From Theobroma cacao (taxonomy: Eukaryota > Streptophyta > Magnoliopsida > Malvales > Malvaceae), in contig NC_030855.1 in NCBI RefSeq assembly GCF_000208745.1, forward strand, positions 25,921,549-25,985,548: a stretch of DNA of 64,000 nucleotides, in the 5' to 3' direction. The notes under the pieces are model-generated. The model searched no databases. It was not told where the DNA came from and was given only the letters and a program-made list of their open reading frames with translations. The position numbers were made by a program, and so were the translations under genes. Positions 11,559-23,459 of the stretch are shown here, in pieces. Position 1 is the first letter of the stretch, and each line of letters starts with the position of its first letter.

Positions 11559-12671
11559 AAACTCGGGTGCTGAAGTTTTTAGGTAGCCAAACTGCCTTGT
11601 TTCACAGGCTCATTCCTCAAGGTTCTGTAATATTTTATCTTTGTTATATATTATAAAGAAAAAAAGTGGGATTTATGTCTCCCATTTGACAATAAATCAA
11701 AGGCTGGATTCTGTAGAAATTAGAACTTAAAAAGTCCCTTGGTTTCTTTCATGCGTTCAAGCAGTTGAAACACCATGAGACACCTAATCAATGAATATAG
11801 GTTTCAGTTGAAACACCAATGGAGTTAGCTGCCTAGCTTTCCATCTTCCTGAGGAACAGAGCATGTCCTAGAAGGCTAAAAAACAAACAGGCTTAATGCC
11901 TATCTATCTATAGGACTATGATCAGTAAATGAGTTCATGGCGGTGGCCTGGAATAGATGCTTGCTCAGCTCTTCACAAGCACAACCCTCTTGAAAACCAA
12001 ACTAATTGAATTATATTTTCGAATTAATTGATTTAATTTATTAAAATGGAGTAATATTATTATGAGATAGAAGATCTAAGCATGGTCTCCTCTCCTTCCG
12101 AATCAGAATCAAATTGAAACTTAAAAAGGATTTCTTTGTTTTAATTTAAAGTTCTGTTTTTTAAGACAGACAAGATAGAAAGAGAATTTGTGTTTGCTCG
12201 TACTGGTGGACCGTGGTCGACACGTGCCATCGAAAGCTTGGGATAACATCAAATGCAAGCATATCTACCGACAAAAGGAGAAACTTGAGATCGTATTGGA
12301 CAATCTTACCACATTAATAACTTTGACTTTCATCTTTCCACACAAAGCTCGAATCTTGTTGGCTACTGAACACGTAAAACAACCTCTGGTGATTCACAGA
12401 ATCAAAAACTCCCAAACAGACACGCCTTTGCTCGACCCCTCACTCCCTCCCTCCCCCGGGTAAAGTCACCGCCTTTGACCTACCAAACGATTCCAAAACT
12501 ACTGTTCTCTTTCAAGCTCCGTAGAAAACCTAAAGTTTTTATTAATTTCTTAATAAAAATCCTTAATTTTATTATAAAACTATTGATTTGCGAATAAGCT
12601 CGCAGCATCAGGTATCGATTTTGGGGGATTGAATTTAGGCGGTTTGTGTATAAGAGCTAAGAAATTAAGCG
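11559..12671. other. spacer between CASP-like gene and NAR1
   Basis: It holds the 3' end of the CASP-like transcript and the NAR1 upstream region. A G-box core (CACGTG, about 12221-12226) lies some 450 bases before the NAR1 ATG. The open frame at 12188-12463 has no domain and is probably chance. Confidence 0.4.
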
Positions 12672-15600
12672 ATGTCGGAGAAGTTTTCGCCGACTCTCAG
12701 AATCGGAGATCTCAGCGATTTCATAGCTCCGTCTCAAGCCTGCGTTGTTTCTCTTAAAGGACTCAAAGCAACCCCTAACAAGCCTGAGCCTCAGGTACTT
12801 GTACTTTTGGCTTTACTTCGTTTTCTTTCCTCAATTATCAATCTTTTGTTTAGGACTTTTGCTAAATTTGATGCGAAATTAGATGCAAGAATTAGTTTTT
12901 GGTTTGTAATTTGGTATTTTGATATTAGTTTTAGCTGCCGCACAGAAGCTTTGTTCTACTAATTATCATATTACTTAACTGTAGAAGAGAATACATAAAT
13001 TTATTTGCTTTGATTAATTTTTACTTTTTTTGAATTACTTTGGTGAAGGTGAGGGTTTCAACTGTTAAGAGTCAGCAAGCTGAACCAGTAAAAATTTCAC
13101 TTAAGGACTGCTTGGCATGCAGGTAATATTTTCCTCTGTTTTTCACTCATGATTCTTGTCTTCTAAATTGCTTATGTTTTGCATTGGATGGAACTTTTGT
13201 GTATATTTTAAGGCTACTTCTAGTTCGTGCCAATTACAATCAGAAATAATAGATGAATAGGAGCTACTAAAATGAGATAAAACAAAAAATGGTTGTTGAG
13301 TGCCTAATTTATGACTTTCCAATTGTTTTCTTGATAAGTGCTGCAAGTTTTTATCTATTGTTACTTACATCAAAGACATCTTTGTAAATTTTTTTTGCGA
13401 TGGTGCAGCGGCTGCATAACCTCAGCAGAGACTGTAATGCTTGAGAAGCAAAGCTTAGATGAATTCCTTTCCAATATTAATAAAGGGAAGGCTGTTATTG
13501 TATCCCTCTCTCCTCAGTCAAGGGCCTCGCTTGCAGCTCACTTTGGCATCACTCCACTACAGGTATGAAAACATCAGAAACTGTATCCCTCCCATTTTCT
13601 TCTTGATTTTTTCCTTTTGGGTACATATGGTGGCCCACTATATTCATTGCTTGGTGAGAGAAAAATGCCCCTTTCGGTTTTGCTGCTCATAGGTGAGGAA
13701 ACCAATCATTGAAGTGCACCAAGTGGGTGCCAAACCAAGTACAAGTCCAATCCTTTTAGAGCATGTGATTAATAAAAATCTAATGCATCATCTACTTTCA
13801 TGTGCTGCCGCCTGTTAAACCAAAAAAGAAAAGTGTATAACCAAGTATCCAAGGGCTTTGATAGTGGCATTTCTACTCCCTGACATGCTCTTCTGTTAAA
13901 GAAACAAAAGCCAGAGAGGGTTAAATCAATCAATTTTCTCTTACCACACAAGTTTTCACACCCCTCTCAAACTTGTAATTCCTTTTGATTAAATCTGCCA
14001 CAACCCAAAAGATTCCCCACATCTATGAATTATTTATAGTTTTTGTGTTTTCATTTCTATCGAAGTGCAAGAAAGGTCACCTAAATGTTATTTAAGTCAT
14101 TAGTGCATGCTTCTAATTATGGAAGGTCTTTTCTTATATTCAGGTTTTCAAGAAACTCACAACTTTTTTAAAGTCCTTGGGAGTAAAGGCTGTATTTGAC
14201 ACTAGTTGTAGTAGAGACTTAGCACTGATTGAAACTTGTAATGAGTTCATTAGTCGATATAAACAAAGCCAAGCAGCTGATGACGCGAAAACTAAATCCT
14301 CACTTCCAATGCTCTCCTCATCATGTCCAGGTATAGATCTGCCTGAAAAGTTTGGCAATCATTTAATAGCATCATTCTCTCCCTAAAACCCCAACATTCT
14401 AATGCACACGAATGTGCATTATGTATGGAAAAGATGACTATCGCAGGTATGACATAATAATATATAGTATTCTTGTGACCAAAAGTGTTGTTTCTGTGCA
14501 TCTTTCTCTAATTGTAGGTTGGATATGCTATGCTGAAAAACAACTTGGATCCTATATCTTGCCATACATATCCTCAGTGAAGAGTCCTCAGCAATCAATG
14601 GGAGCTACTGTTAAGCATCATATATGTCAAACAATGGGTTTCAGGTACTGTCTGTTTGATGTTTTACACATCTAACTTGAGCTTCGTTTTGGTCATGATT
14701 GTGCTATGAATGAACATTTCTGCTAGGAGAGGCAACCTAACACTTGTAATCTATTCTGGTAATTGCTATTTGGCTTTTAAATTTCAGATGAATTGCATGA
14801 GTAGCAATTCTTTGAAAGTTTCATTCTTTAAGAAAACTTATAGTATCTTGTTAAGTTCAGTGGTTACGACTGAATTACAACATACTGTTTACCGCTACTA
14901 AGCTTCCCATCCTTCTAATGCCAGAAAAGAAACTAGAAAGGGAACAGAAATTTGATCATACTGCACACAACACACACACACACACATATCAGAAGGAAAA
15001 TGGAATATAAATGTGTAGTGTTTGTTTGTATGTATGTGTATGATGAAGTCCTTTTCATAGCCTTTATTATACCTCCAAAATAATGAGAATGAGCAAAGGA
15101 TTGTTAGAATTGCTATCTTTTGACAATTGTTGGTTATAGAGCCTATCTCCACCCTGTTTTTTCTTTTTTTCCTCTATTTAAGTGCAATTAAAAAGTAGGT
15201 TTTCATCTATAGGGTGACATCAGCAGGGCCAATCTCCACTTGGGATCTTATGAAAGCTTCTAGCTTTATATCTTTAAACTATTCAAATATTGAAGGAAAT
15301 GGAGAATGCCAAAACTATATATTATCCTTAATGCTTGAATGTATATTATTCATTTTACTTGATAGGCCGGAGGAGGTTTACCATGTAACTGTGATGCCAT
15401 GTTATGACAAGAAGCTTGAGGCTGCCAGGGAGGACTTTGTTTCTCAGGTGGGATCTGATGATGGAAGCCATGCAAATGAAGGTGTTTGTATCACAGAGGT
15501 TGACTCAGTCTTGACATCTGGAGAACTTTTAGATTTGATACAGGTGAAGTCAGGGTTTCACTTTATTTTAATTTCTATGTGCATTCTAATGTAACAGTTT

Positions 15601-17377
15601 TACATTGTTTATTTGATGGCTTTTTTTTAAAAGAAAATTTAGTTGGTTAATTTTTGCAGTTGAAAGAGGTTGATTTTAAAGCGTTGGAAGAGTCGCCTCT
15701 AGATAGAATGTAAGCACCACAATAATCCTCCTTAAAGCAACCCTAAACCCTACAAATGAAAAATATTGCTATCGTTCTACAGGTTGACAAATGTGGATGA
15801 TGAAGGACATCTTTATGGGGTCTCTGGAGGCTCTGGAGGTTATGCGGAAACTGTTTTCCGATATGCTGCAAAAGTTCTCTTTGGAAGAGAAATTGATGGC
15901 CTACTGGACTTCAGAATTATAAGAAATCCTGATTTCCGAGAATTGACTCTAGAAGTAAGTTGTGCTTTTTAATTTGATAGTATTTTGTTAGCATTAAAGA
16001 AGTTCGAACATAAATAAAACATGTACTTGAACCTGAAGAGGGCCCGTTCTGTGATCTCAGTTTATAAGGGCTGCATTCTTGATGAATTAAATCATGGCTT
16101 TATTTATTATTTAACACATATGGTTGAAAAAATTCATGGCAGCAACTTCATCGCCACGTTGTTCTTCTACTTTAATATCCTGACAAGCTACAATGTAGGT
16201 GGAGGGTAGAACTGTGCTGAAATTTGCCCTATGTTATGGCTTCCAAAACCTGCAAAACATCGTCAGGAAAGTTAAAACACGGAAATGTGATTATCAATAT
16301 GTGGAGGTCATGGCATGTCCTTCAGGTTTTTGTTCCTTGTTTCCTTTTATTTTGGATATTGAATTGGTTTTGATACATTCAGTTGTAACTTATTATAAGA
16401 TAATGGAAATCCAGGTTAGGCATAACAGTTAGGTATGGTTAATATATGTAGGTTGTTTGAATGGTGGAGGTCAAATCAAGCCAAAGCCAGGACAATCTCC
16501 AAAGGATTTAATCAAATCATTGGAAGCCATTTACATGGAAAATGTGAGTTTCTGTCTTGAGTAATACATTTATTCTCAAGAATGATTTGTGTCATCATTT
16601 GGAAACACCCATTTATAATGTTAAGCTGTATTAAGCAATTTTTTTTTTGTCTCAGAGGAAATTCTGTAATTTTGAGCTGTTGGTTCTTTGAATCAAGTAG
16701 TGCCTATACCATTAGTATTTATGTACATGTCATCATCTTCCTTGAGCATATTACTGATTTGTGATATTCATCCTGTGATAAACCATGTGGTCAACCTTAC
16801 ATTTACAATTGGTTGGATTCAACTGTATTTAGGTTTTATGCACTTAATTTGGTATTCTTCTAATTTTGGGTTTGTATTGTTCCTCAACCTTAGTTGCTGT
16901 ATTAGCATTGGTACATTTGTATTTGGTAGAGTAATGGACTCTCCATGGTTCACCTTGATTTGAATGTTTGTTGCGGATTAAATGGTCAATTCCATTCCTA
17001 ATAGCACTTAGTAAATCTGATAATTCATCAAGCTAAATATTTCATTACAACAACAATTGAAGCATGAACTATGTTTGCAATGCTTTACTGCTAAAAGTGA
17101 ACTGATTTCAAATGCTACATGAAGCCTAATGTTTGCATGCATATACACTCAAGCTCCCTTTTTAAAAATCTATTTGAATTCTTTAAGAGTTCTGCTTTAA
17201 TTGATTCTTCTGTATGCCTTCTAGATTTTGGAAGCTGATCCTTTTAAGAACCCTCTGGTGAAACGCCTGTATGATGAGTGGCTTGAGCACCCCGGTTCAG
17301 AAAAAGCTAAAAGGCACATGCACACAGGATACCACCCTGTTGTAAAAAGTATCACAGCACAGTTGCACAATTGGTAA
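12672..17377 (+). CDS. NAR1: NAR1, cytosolic Fe-S cluster assembly (Fe-only hydrogenase-like) protein, 478 aa
   Basis: Eleven exons: 12672-12794, 13049-13122, 13409-13562, 14144-14330, 14518-14644, 15366-15543, 15660-15709, 15783-15954, 16199-16325, 16452-16543, 17225-17377; total 1437 bases, closing at TAA. NAR1 (NARFL/CIAO3, GOLLUM in Arabidopsis) links the early cytosolic iron-sulfur scaffold to the CIA targeting complex. Cluster ligands are all present: C24 and C62-x2-C65-x2-C68 for the N-terminal 4Fe-4S site, and C139, C178, C234, C395 and C399 (ACPSGC) in the hydrogenase-like core. The protein ends in HNW, the C-terminal aromatic expected for CIA targeting-complex docking. Length is close to the usual 470-480. 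Nothing suggests it is broken. Confidence 0.95.
14966..14987. repeat. AC microsatellite in a NAR1 intron
   Basis: An uninterrupted run of about ten AC units lies in the intron between NAR1 exons 5 and 6. It is likely to vary in length between individuals. Confidence 0.7.
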
Positions 17378-18332
17378 AGACTCTCTAGCATCTGGACCTG
17401 TCCAACATGGGAACTTCCTTTTGTTGTCTCTCCATGAGTTTCATGTTCTCAGCCGTGGCACGTTGCTGCCGGTCTTTTGCTCCTCTGAAAATTGCATTTG
17501 CAGGGAGGCCAATTTTGATAGAGTAAAGAGAGAATTTGTTTTGAAGAAAATTGTTTTATCATCACATAGTTATCTTATGTAAATGCTCAGTACTAGACAT
17601 TAGTTAGACCAAAAAGAAAGAATTAATTTATGCTCTTACTTTCCTTTTTTCCCCCTTGATAGTAGCCTCGGTTTATTTTTTTTTTGGTCCAAATGAAGTC
17701 CCCTTTGATATGTACATGTTTCTTCTTTTATTCAATTCAAAACATGCTATTCTTGTTTTCTGTATAATCAATCAGGTTTGGGGGCTGCCTCTACCGCTAC
17801 AATGTTATTCACATGTAAGGATTCTTACTTAATGAAGGAAAGTGACAAAATTCATGTCTTTGCTTTAATTGGGTTGAGATTGATACTGTATATGTATCTT
17901 ATCATTTATGAAGATCGTTGAACTGTGGGTCTCTAAAGATTTGCACGTTAACTCCTCGAGCAAGCAGCTTGGCAGGTAACCAAAATAGCAGGACGAGCTG
18001 CTTTATCAGTCAGAATAACTTGAGGCCTTGAATTGCCAAGGAATTATGAGCTTATTATGCTAAAAAGGTTAAGGGGAGGCATAGGTTAGAAAAATCTGTT
18101 CTGCTAAAAGAACAAAAATGGAAAAGCAAGCGTCCAACCACTGATTTTTTTTTCTTTAAAAGAAATCTTCATAAATGGAAGGAAAGAGGAAGAAAAAGGA
18201 AAAAATTCATTCATTTATTGGCAATGCTACTCACCAAAACTTGTATTCAAAGAGTCGGGGCAGTAACCGTCCCACGCTCCCTTGTAACCACGTACGTATA
18301 GAAAAGCAGGGACAGCAGTCCCACGTTTTCCC
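17378..18332. other. NAR1 3' region and RAMP4 upstream region
   Basis: No gene is seen. Three CCACG pentamers at 18272-18276, 18288-18292 and 18321-18325 lie just upstream of a TATA box. These are treated as a separate regulatory entry. Confidence 0.45.
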
Positions 18333-18339
18333 TATAAAA
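18272..18339 (+). promoter_or_regulatory. RAMP4 core promoter with CCACG cluster and TATA box
   Basis: TATAAAA at 18333-18339 lies about 90 bases before the ATG. Three CCACG motifs occur in the 60 bases upstream. CCACG is the bZIP half-site of ER-stress elements, which fits a gene of the ER translocon, but the CCAAT partner at ERSE spacing is not seen, so UPR control is inference. Confidence 0.45.
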
Positions 18340-18426
18340 CGACGGCTGTCAGCCCCCTCTTCTTCTTTCTTCTCTCTGTCTGACACAAACCTCGCTGCTT
18401 CAACCAACGCAGAACAACATCTAGAA

Positions 18427-19210
18427 ATGGTGAGTTTCAGGTTTTTGTCTTCATTTATCTTCTGTTGTTTTCATGACAACGATATTGAACTGATCAAATA
18501 TCTTCTGTTCTCGGTTGGAATTGCCTTGTATTTGTTCTCTCTCTCTTTTCCTTGCGAAACAGTGTTTTTTTATTCTTTTTTTCCTTCGATTATTATTATC
18601 AACACGAATTCATGAGACGGTATTCGTGATTGATCCCACTGCATGTTGAGTTTTCCTGCTTCTAATCTAATCTGTCTTTGTTGATCCCATTAAATGTTCT
18701 GTTGCATAATGCACACCAAAATCTTTTATCAAGGAAACCTTGGAAATATCGTGGCCTTTGAAAATGAATGATTTGTGACATTGCATTGGACAGACTACCT
18801 CAAAACGCGTTGCGGAAAGGAGGGTTGCAAGGTTTCAGAAGAACATCTCAAGGAGGGGATCCGTAGAAAGTTCAACCAAGAAAGCATATGGCTACCCCGT
18901 CGGCCCAATTCTGCTGGGTTTTTTTGTCTTTGTGGTAGTTGGATCATGTATGCTCTGTTTCTGCCTTTGCTTCATACTAGCACAGTATTTTGATAGCAAC
19001 TCTTCATGTCATTGCTTGTTTTTGCTCTTTGCATTCTTCATTGCTCTGCAAAAAGGTTTCTGCGGCAGAAGATTGATCTGTTTGGGATTTTCGTGCCGGA
19101 TACCATTTAGTTACACATTTTGCTTGAGGAAGTGATCATTTTTTTTCTTTTTGGCAGCTCTTTTTCAGATAATCAGAATTGCTACTAGCAAAGGCAAAGG
19201 CATGGCTTGA
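18427..19210 (+). CDS. RAMP4/SERP family protein (stress-associated ER protein), 69 aa
   Basis: Three exons: 18427-18429 (only the ATG), 18794-18947, 19158-19210. The start codon is split from the rest by a GT-AG intron directly after ATG, so no simple ORF shows this gene. The product begins MTTSKRVAERRVARFQ, has a basic N-terminus (residues 1-35), a conserved YPVGPILLGFFVFVVVGS tail-anchor helix (about 36-53) and a short basic C-terminus ending KGKGMA. RAMP4 proteins associate with the Sec61 translocon and ribosomes at the ER and protect membrane proteins under stress. Plant members are 68-70 residues, as here. The promoter carries CCACG motifs that may respond to ER stress. Confidence 0.93.
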
Positions 19211-19752
19211 GGAGCTGATGAAGAATAGGATGGGGGAGGTCCTTAAATCATGTAATGAGTTGTTAATTTGGCAAAGTAAAACAATGTCGTAGAAACTGAT
19301 GTTAAGACATCTTGCTTGCTTTTAATAAATTCTGGCCTCAACTTCTTGTATGGTTTTCTCATCTCTTGTATTCCTGAAGGCTTACAAGGTTTTCTATTCT
19401 ATCTTTACAACTCAGATCATACGTAGGAGCTGCAATAGTTTGAACTTTGAATGCTTGATAAAACAGTTTATTCTATAAATTTTGAAACGAAAATTACACT
19501 ACGACAACATTTCATTGACATTACATTGTAGCCCCAGAACCATAGCGCATCCTGAACATGGATTAACTTGACAAATATCTTCCCTTATTGATGCGCTTCA
19601 AGCATTCCATATACACCTGGGGCTAACAATTTTGACTCAAACCAAAACTATGATCCATAATCCGACAAAAAGGAGGGGTAAAGGGGAAAAGGGAAAGGTG
19701 AAAAATTGTAAACGAGATGAAATGAATGCTCAACTGACTTGCTACCATGCAA
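19211..19752. other. convergent 3' regions of RAMP4 and the coiled-coil gene
   Basis: The RAMP4 3' UTR and the minus-strand gene's 3' UTR meet here. Poly(A)-like motifs (AATAAA near 19323) are visible. No other gene. Confidence 0.45.
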
Positions 19753-21689
19753 TTAGAAAGGTTTATGATGCATTTGCTTTCGGTATGAGCCTGTACTTTC
19801 ATCTGATCTGCGATTGGTCCGGGCCATGGAGCTTCCTCTATTGGAATCCTGGTAGCAATCTGAACTCTTGGACAACTTCTTGCTGCGAGAACTGAATCCG
19901 AGCTCAGTGAACGTTTGTTTATTGTTCTTGGATAAGGATTCATTATGTGGTGAGTTAAAGCCTATCTCATCGAATTCCTACAAGATGTTCATTCAAGCAA
20001 CTATTACTCATGTAGGGGATGCCTCCTGTAAAAGCACTAACTACTAATGGAGATGAACATCATTAAAAGTTCTAAGATTGTTTGTATACCTTGGACTTTG
20101 TCTTGGTATAATAAGGTGTTAAACAGGGATTTAAATCTTCGAGGAACAAGTCATCTGGACTACCAGGAGTTGTCGCATCGGCAGAACTGAATTCCTGAAA
20201 ATGTTGTTCAATATATTAGTACCAGTAGAAGCACTGAAGTCAAGAGTAATGACCTCCTTGGGTCACATGGCTTTCCTATTTTCCAAGCTATCAAGACTAG
20301 AATGAAAAAGAAAATAAACTCAGTTTCAGCGGATAGCAACTTAAGAATGAAACCGGTCCTTGTACTAGTGACAGGATAGGCACTAACAGTATGATATCGT
20401 ATCTAAATTCTTACCAAAGAATCAGAAGGCTCTTCTCGATCATATCTGGGTGTCCTGGGAGAGCTGCCATGCCGCTGGTGAAATGCCCTGGCAGAATACT
20501 TATCTGCCTTCACCTGTTCAATTGTATGTTAACATTAGGAATCCTTGTAATGGTTCTTACTTGATATGGATTATGATAGTTATTGCTTAGTAAATTTTAT
20601 TCCATACATCAAGCAAGTTAAGCAAGCAGATAATACCAAATTCATTGCATTCTCTTACATAGAAGGTTAAGACTTTTATTTCAAGGAAAGTCTTAGCAGA
20701 AATCCATCCTTTTGAACAAAATTTTATAATAATAATCATTAATTTTAAACATATGTCCATAATTTGAATGCAGTGTTTGTTTGTGAGGATTACCTGAGCA
20801 AGATCCTGTGCAAGGCATTGGAGCTGTCCTGTGAGAGAAGTGACCTGTCTTTGGAGAGTTGGGATTAGCTGTTTGGCTTGTGTCAGCTCCGAACCTTGCT
20901 TCTCTACAATTTCTTGAAGTTGAGAATTCATGACATCTGGGAACAGTATTGCACTCTTCAATGACTTAATTTCTTCTCTCTGCTTCAAGCACAAATCTTT
21001 GAGCTTCTCAACCTGCAAATACCGTCTATATGAACATCTCAGGCGTTCAAAAACAATGGCGTCATTGCCTAGAATTCAACCTGGCAGATTTTTCATTTCC
21101 TAAAGGTAATTAATTAATAAACTAACGCAAAGTCAGGGGCGCAAGGGCCGATCATCACCTCTCTGTTCTTGTCTTGGAGCAGAAGTTTGAGCTCAGCAAT
21201 CTCCATCTCCTGATCTTTGTTGGCACTCAAGAGCTCCCTCTCACTTCTCAAAACCATGGCCAACGTCCTGGTATTCCCTTTAACCTCTGTCAAGGCCTTC
21301 ACCTCCTTTTTGTCGGCAGACCCTTTTCCGAACAGCTTCCTCTGCAACGCTGTGAAAGCAGCTCCCTTCCTTTCAGCCTTCTTGAGATCCTCAGCCAGGA
21401 CATCGGACGGAATGACCAGCTGCCCCTGCCCAATCGTCTTGTTCGTGGATTTCTTGTCCATAAATCTCTTCACCATGCTCGTCAGATTGTTGTCAGCCTT
21501 GGTTTTGCTGCGGCTGCCCGGACCTACATCCAATGGCTTTGATTTCACGAGAGCTCGAGAGGAAGACGAGGAGGAAGAGGCTTCTGGCCTCCGAGAAGAG
21601 GACTTGTTGAGCTCCATAGACGACGAGGGATCAGAGAAATGAGAGGAGGTGGAGGAGCGTGCATCGTACGACTTGTAGCGCGTGGCCAT
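19753..21689 (-). CDS. plant coiled-coil protein (myosin-heavy-chain-related/golgin-like annotation), 392 aa
   Basis: Five exons on the minus strand: 21159-21689, 20794-21012, 20415-20513, 20090-20194, 19753-19977; the join is in frame to TAA. Residues 1-75 are Ser-rich and disordered; a conserved basic block (LTSMVKRFMDKKS) lies near 70-85; a long coiled coil covers about 140-255 (KALTEVKGNTRTLAMVLRSE, later AKQLIPTLQRQVTSLTGQL). The C-terminal 140 residues are Ser/Asp-rich with SPRTP, TTPGSPDD and LNPCLTPYY blocks that look like phosphorylation sites. I recognise it as a conserved plant family annotated loosely as myosin-related or intracellular transport. The function is not established, and a cytoskeletal or Golgi role is only a guess from the coiled coil. 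Confidence 0.85.
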
Positions 21690-22487
21690 TTACACCAACA
21701 CGAACAGCAACTCGGCTGCCTTTGCTCTGTTGAGATTGCGGAAGTGTTTTGTTTGGTTGAAACTGGTAAGTTCCAAGGTTGTAAGGACTCAGGAAAGGAA
21801 GAAGATTTTTGTCAGAGAATTTTTGAATTTTGATCTGTAATGAAGGCAAGTGCTGACGTGGGCTGCGTGGCGCTGTCTGAATTCAAATTCTTGATTGGCG
21901 TGATAGGCGCGGGCATGGCCTTTATGGAACTCCTCTGCCTTGTTTTAAATTTTTGGCCTTAACTTAACGTTGATTTTTGCATTTTTATCTCATTTTAATC
22001 TCAGATTTTGATCTAAACAAATATTTAAAGATAAAAAGAGAATGATTAATTGAAAATAAGTCAAAAATTTCAATTTCTATGCTTTGTCTTGTCTTTCCCG
22101 ATTTAATCATTTGATCTAATGTAAACAAAATTTAAATCTTCTCCATAAATGAATTTCAAACACAATATTTATATCATTGAAATAATAATAGCACTAGTTT
22201 AAACAACGATAATTACATTTATTATAGCAAGACCTTGTTCCTATCTATTGGAGTTGTAATAAAAAGTATTGTCCAATTTAAATTATGTATGAAATTACTA
22301 ATTAGGCTTATTAATTAAGACAAAAAGGCTTGTCTATTATATTTTAGTTGATTGGCAAAATGCTTATTGACATAAAATTGCCTTGGGGAAATTTTACAGA
22401 GGAATGGGGAACATATGAATGAGTGGAAACAAAATTCTACTAGTACTAGAAAGGTATAGTAAATCAAATCAGGAGTAACCAGACATT
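21690..22487. other. AT-rich spacer between two minus-strand genes
   Basis: The first 160 bases are the 5' region of the coiled-coil gene. The rest is AT-rich with no gene. The 3' end of the serine acetyltransferase transcript lies near 22300-22487. Confidence 0.45.
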
Positions 22488-23459
22488 TCACTGGTGTGAG
22501 TGTTCTCTGTTTGCCTGAGCGGTCGGGGTGGTAAGTACTCTAGCAGGATTTCCTACTGCTGTACTATGTGGTGGCACCTCCTTTAGAACTAGTGAACCTG
22601 CACCGATTTTAGCCCCTTCTCCGACTCTGATATTGCCCAGAATTTTGGTTCCCGCTCCTATCAGGGCTCCATTACCGATTTTGGGATGCCTGTCTCCCAA
22701 AACTTTTCCTGTACCACCTAATGTGACATTGTGAAGAATGGTGACATGGTCCCCGATCACTGCCGTTTCTCCGATCACAATTCCGGTGGCATGATCGAGT
22801 ACTATTCCCCGTCCAATCTTCGCCGCTGGGTGGATGTCTACTGCAAAAACCTCGGAAACCCGACTCTGTATTAGCAGCGCCAAGCTTAGCCTACCCTGCG
22901 ACCACAGTTTGTGTGCCGCTCTATGAGCTTGGCAAGCTTGGAACCCCTTGAAGTGTAGGAAGCAGTGGACATAACTGATGCAAGCAGGGTCACGCTGTCT
23001 TGTAGCCTTTGTATCATCACTGATGGCTCTCTTGATCTCGTGATCCTGAGCAAAAGCTTCCAAGAAAACCTTGAAAACTGCATCCCTGGAAAGAGTCGAA
23101 TTGCTCAGTTTCATCGCCAGGTGGTTCGCCAACGCAATTTCCAGAGAACTGTGTGACAGTACCAAAGAATAATAATAATTCAACAAGATAGGCTCCTGTT
23201 TTGCATCAGATTGAGCTTCCTCCCTAATTTTCACCCACAGATCGTCCTCGTCCTCGTCCTCGTCACAGGGACAGACTGTTGTATCCGGAATTTTCACGCT
23301 AACCCAGTTGATTGCTCTGCATGAAACAAGATTTGAGAAACTTGGTCCGCATACTTTGGCAAACCTGCAAAGGGAACAACAGGCTAGGCGTTCGCTGGAT
23401 CTTAAGCGACACCACTTGTTGGCAGGTTCACCTTTCGGATTGTCGATGCATGCTGCCAT
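22488..23459 (-). CDS. SERAT: serine O-acetyltransferase, intronless, 323 aa, divergent C-terminus
   Basis: The enzyme transfers acetyl from acetyl-CoA to L-serine, giving O-acetylserine for cysteine synthesis. It has the SAT N-terminal helical domain (about residues 70-190, DLWVKIREEAQ onward) and a left-handed beta-helix of hexapeptide repeats (about 205-300). Catalytic blocks are present: DIHPAAKIG, LDHATGIVIGETAVIG, and GDRHPKIG with its His. Intronless structure fits the SERAT1/SERAT2 groups. Residues 1-65 are Cys-rich and basic, then carry an acidic run from a GAC/GAG repeat; a plastid or mitochondrial presequence is possible but not certain. After NPARVL the protein diverges and ends REHSHQ, lacking the conserved tail with terminal Ile that binds O-acetylserine(thiol)lyase. 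Confidence 0.92.
   Translation of the reverse strand: MAACIDNPKGEPANKWCRLRSSERLACCSLCRFAKVCGPSFSNLVSCRAINWVSVKIPDTTVCPCDEDEDEDDLWVKIREEAQSDAKQEPILLNYYYSLVLSHSSLEIALANHLAMKLSNSTLSRDAVFKVFLEAFAQDHEIKRAISDDTKATRQRDPACISYVHCFLHFKGFQACQAHRAAHKLWSQGRLSLALLIQSRVSEVFAVDIHPAAKIGRGIVLDHATGIVIGETAVIGDHVTILHNVTLGGTGKVLGDRHPKIGNGALIGAGTKILGNIRVGEGAKIGAGSLVLKEVPPHSTAVGNPARVLTTPTAQANREHSHQ

Noticed and set aside
15214..15365. Plus-strand open frame joined to NAR1 exon 6
   Set aside because: It is the intron upstream of exon 6; the exon start at 15366 restores the phase and the conserved [12 protein letters not shown] block.
21174..21642. Two long plus-strand open frames (122 and 141 codons)
   Set aside because: They lie opposite exon 1 of the minus-strand coiled-coil gene, whose Ser- and Lys-rich codons create antisense open frames. 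No domain.
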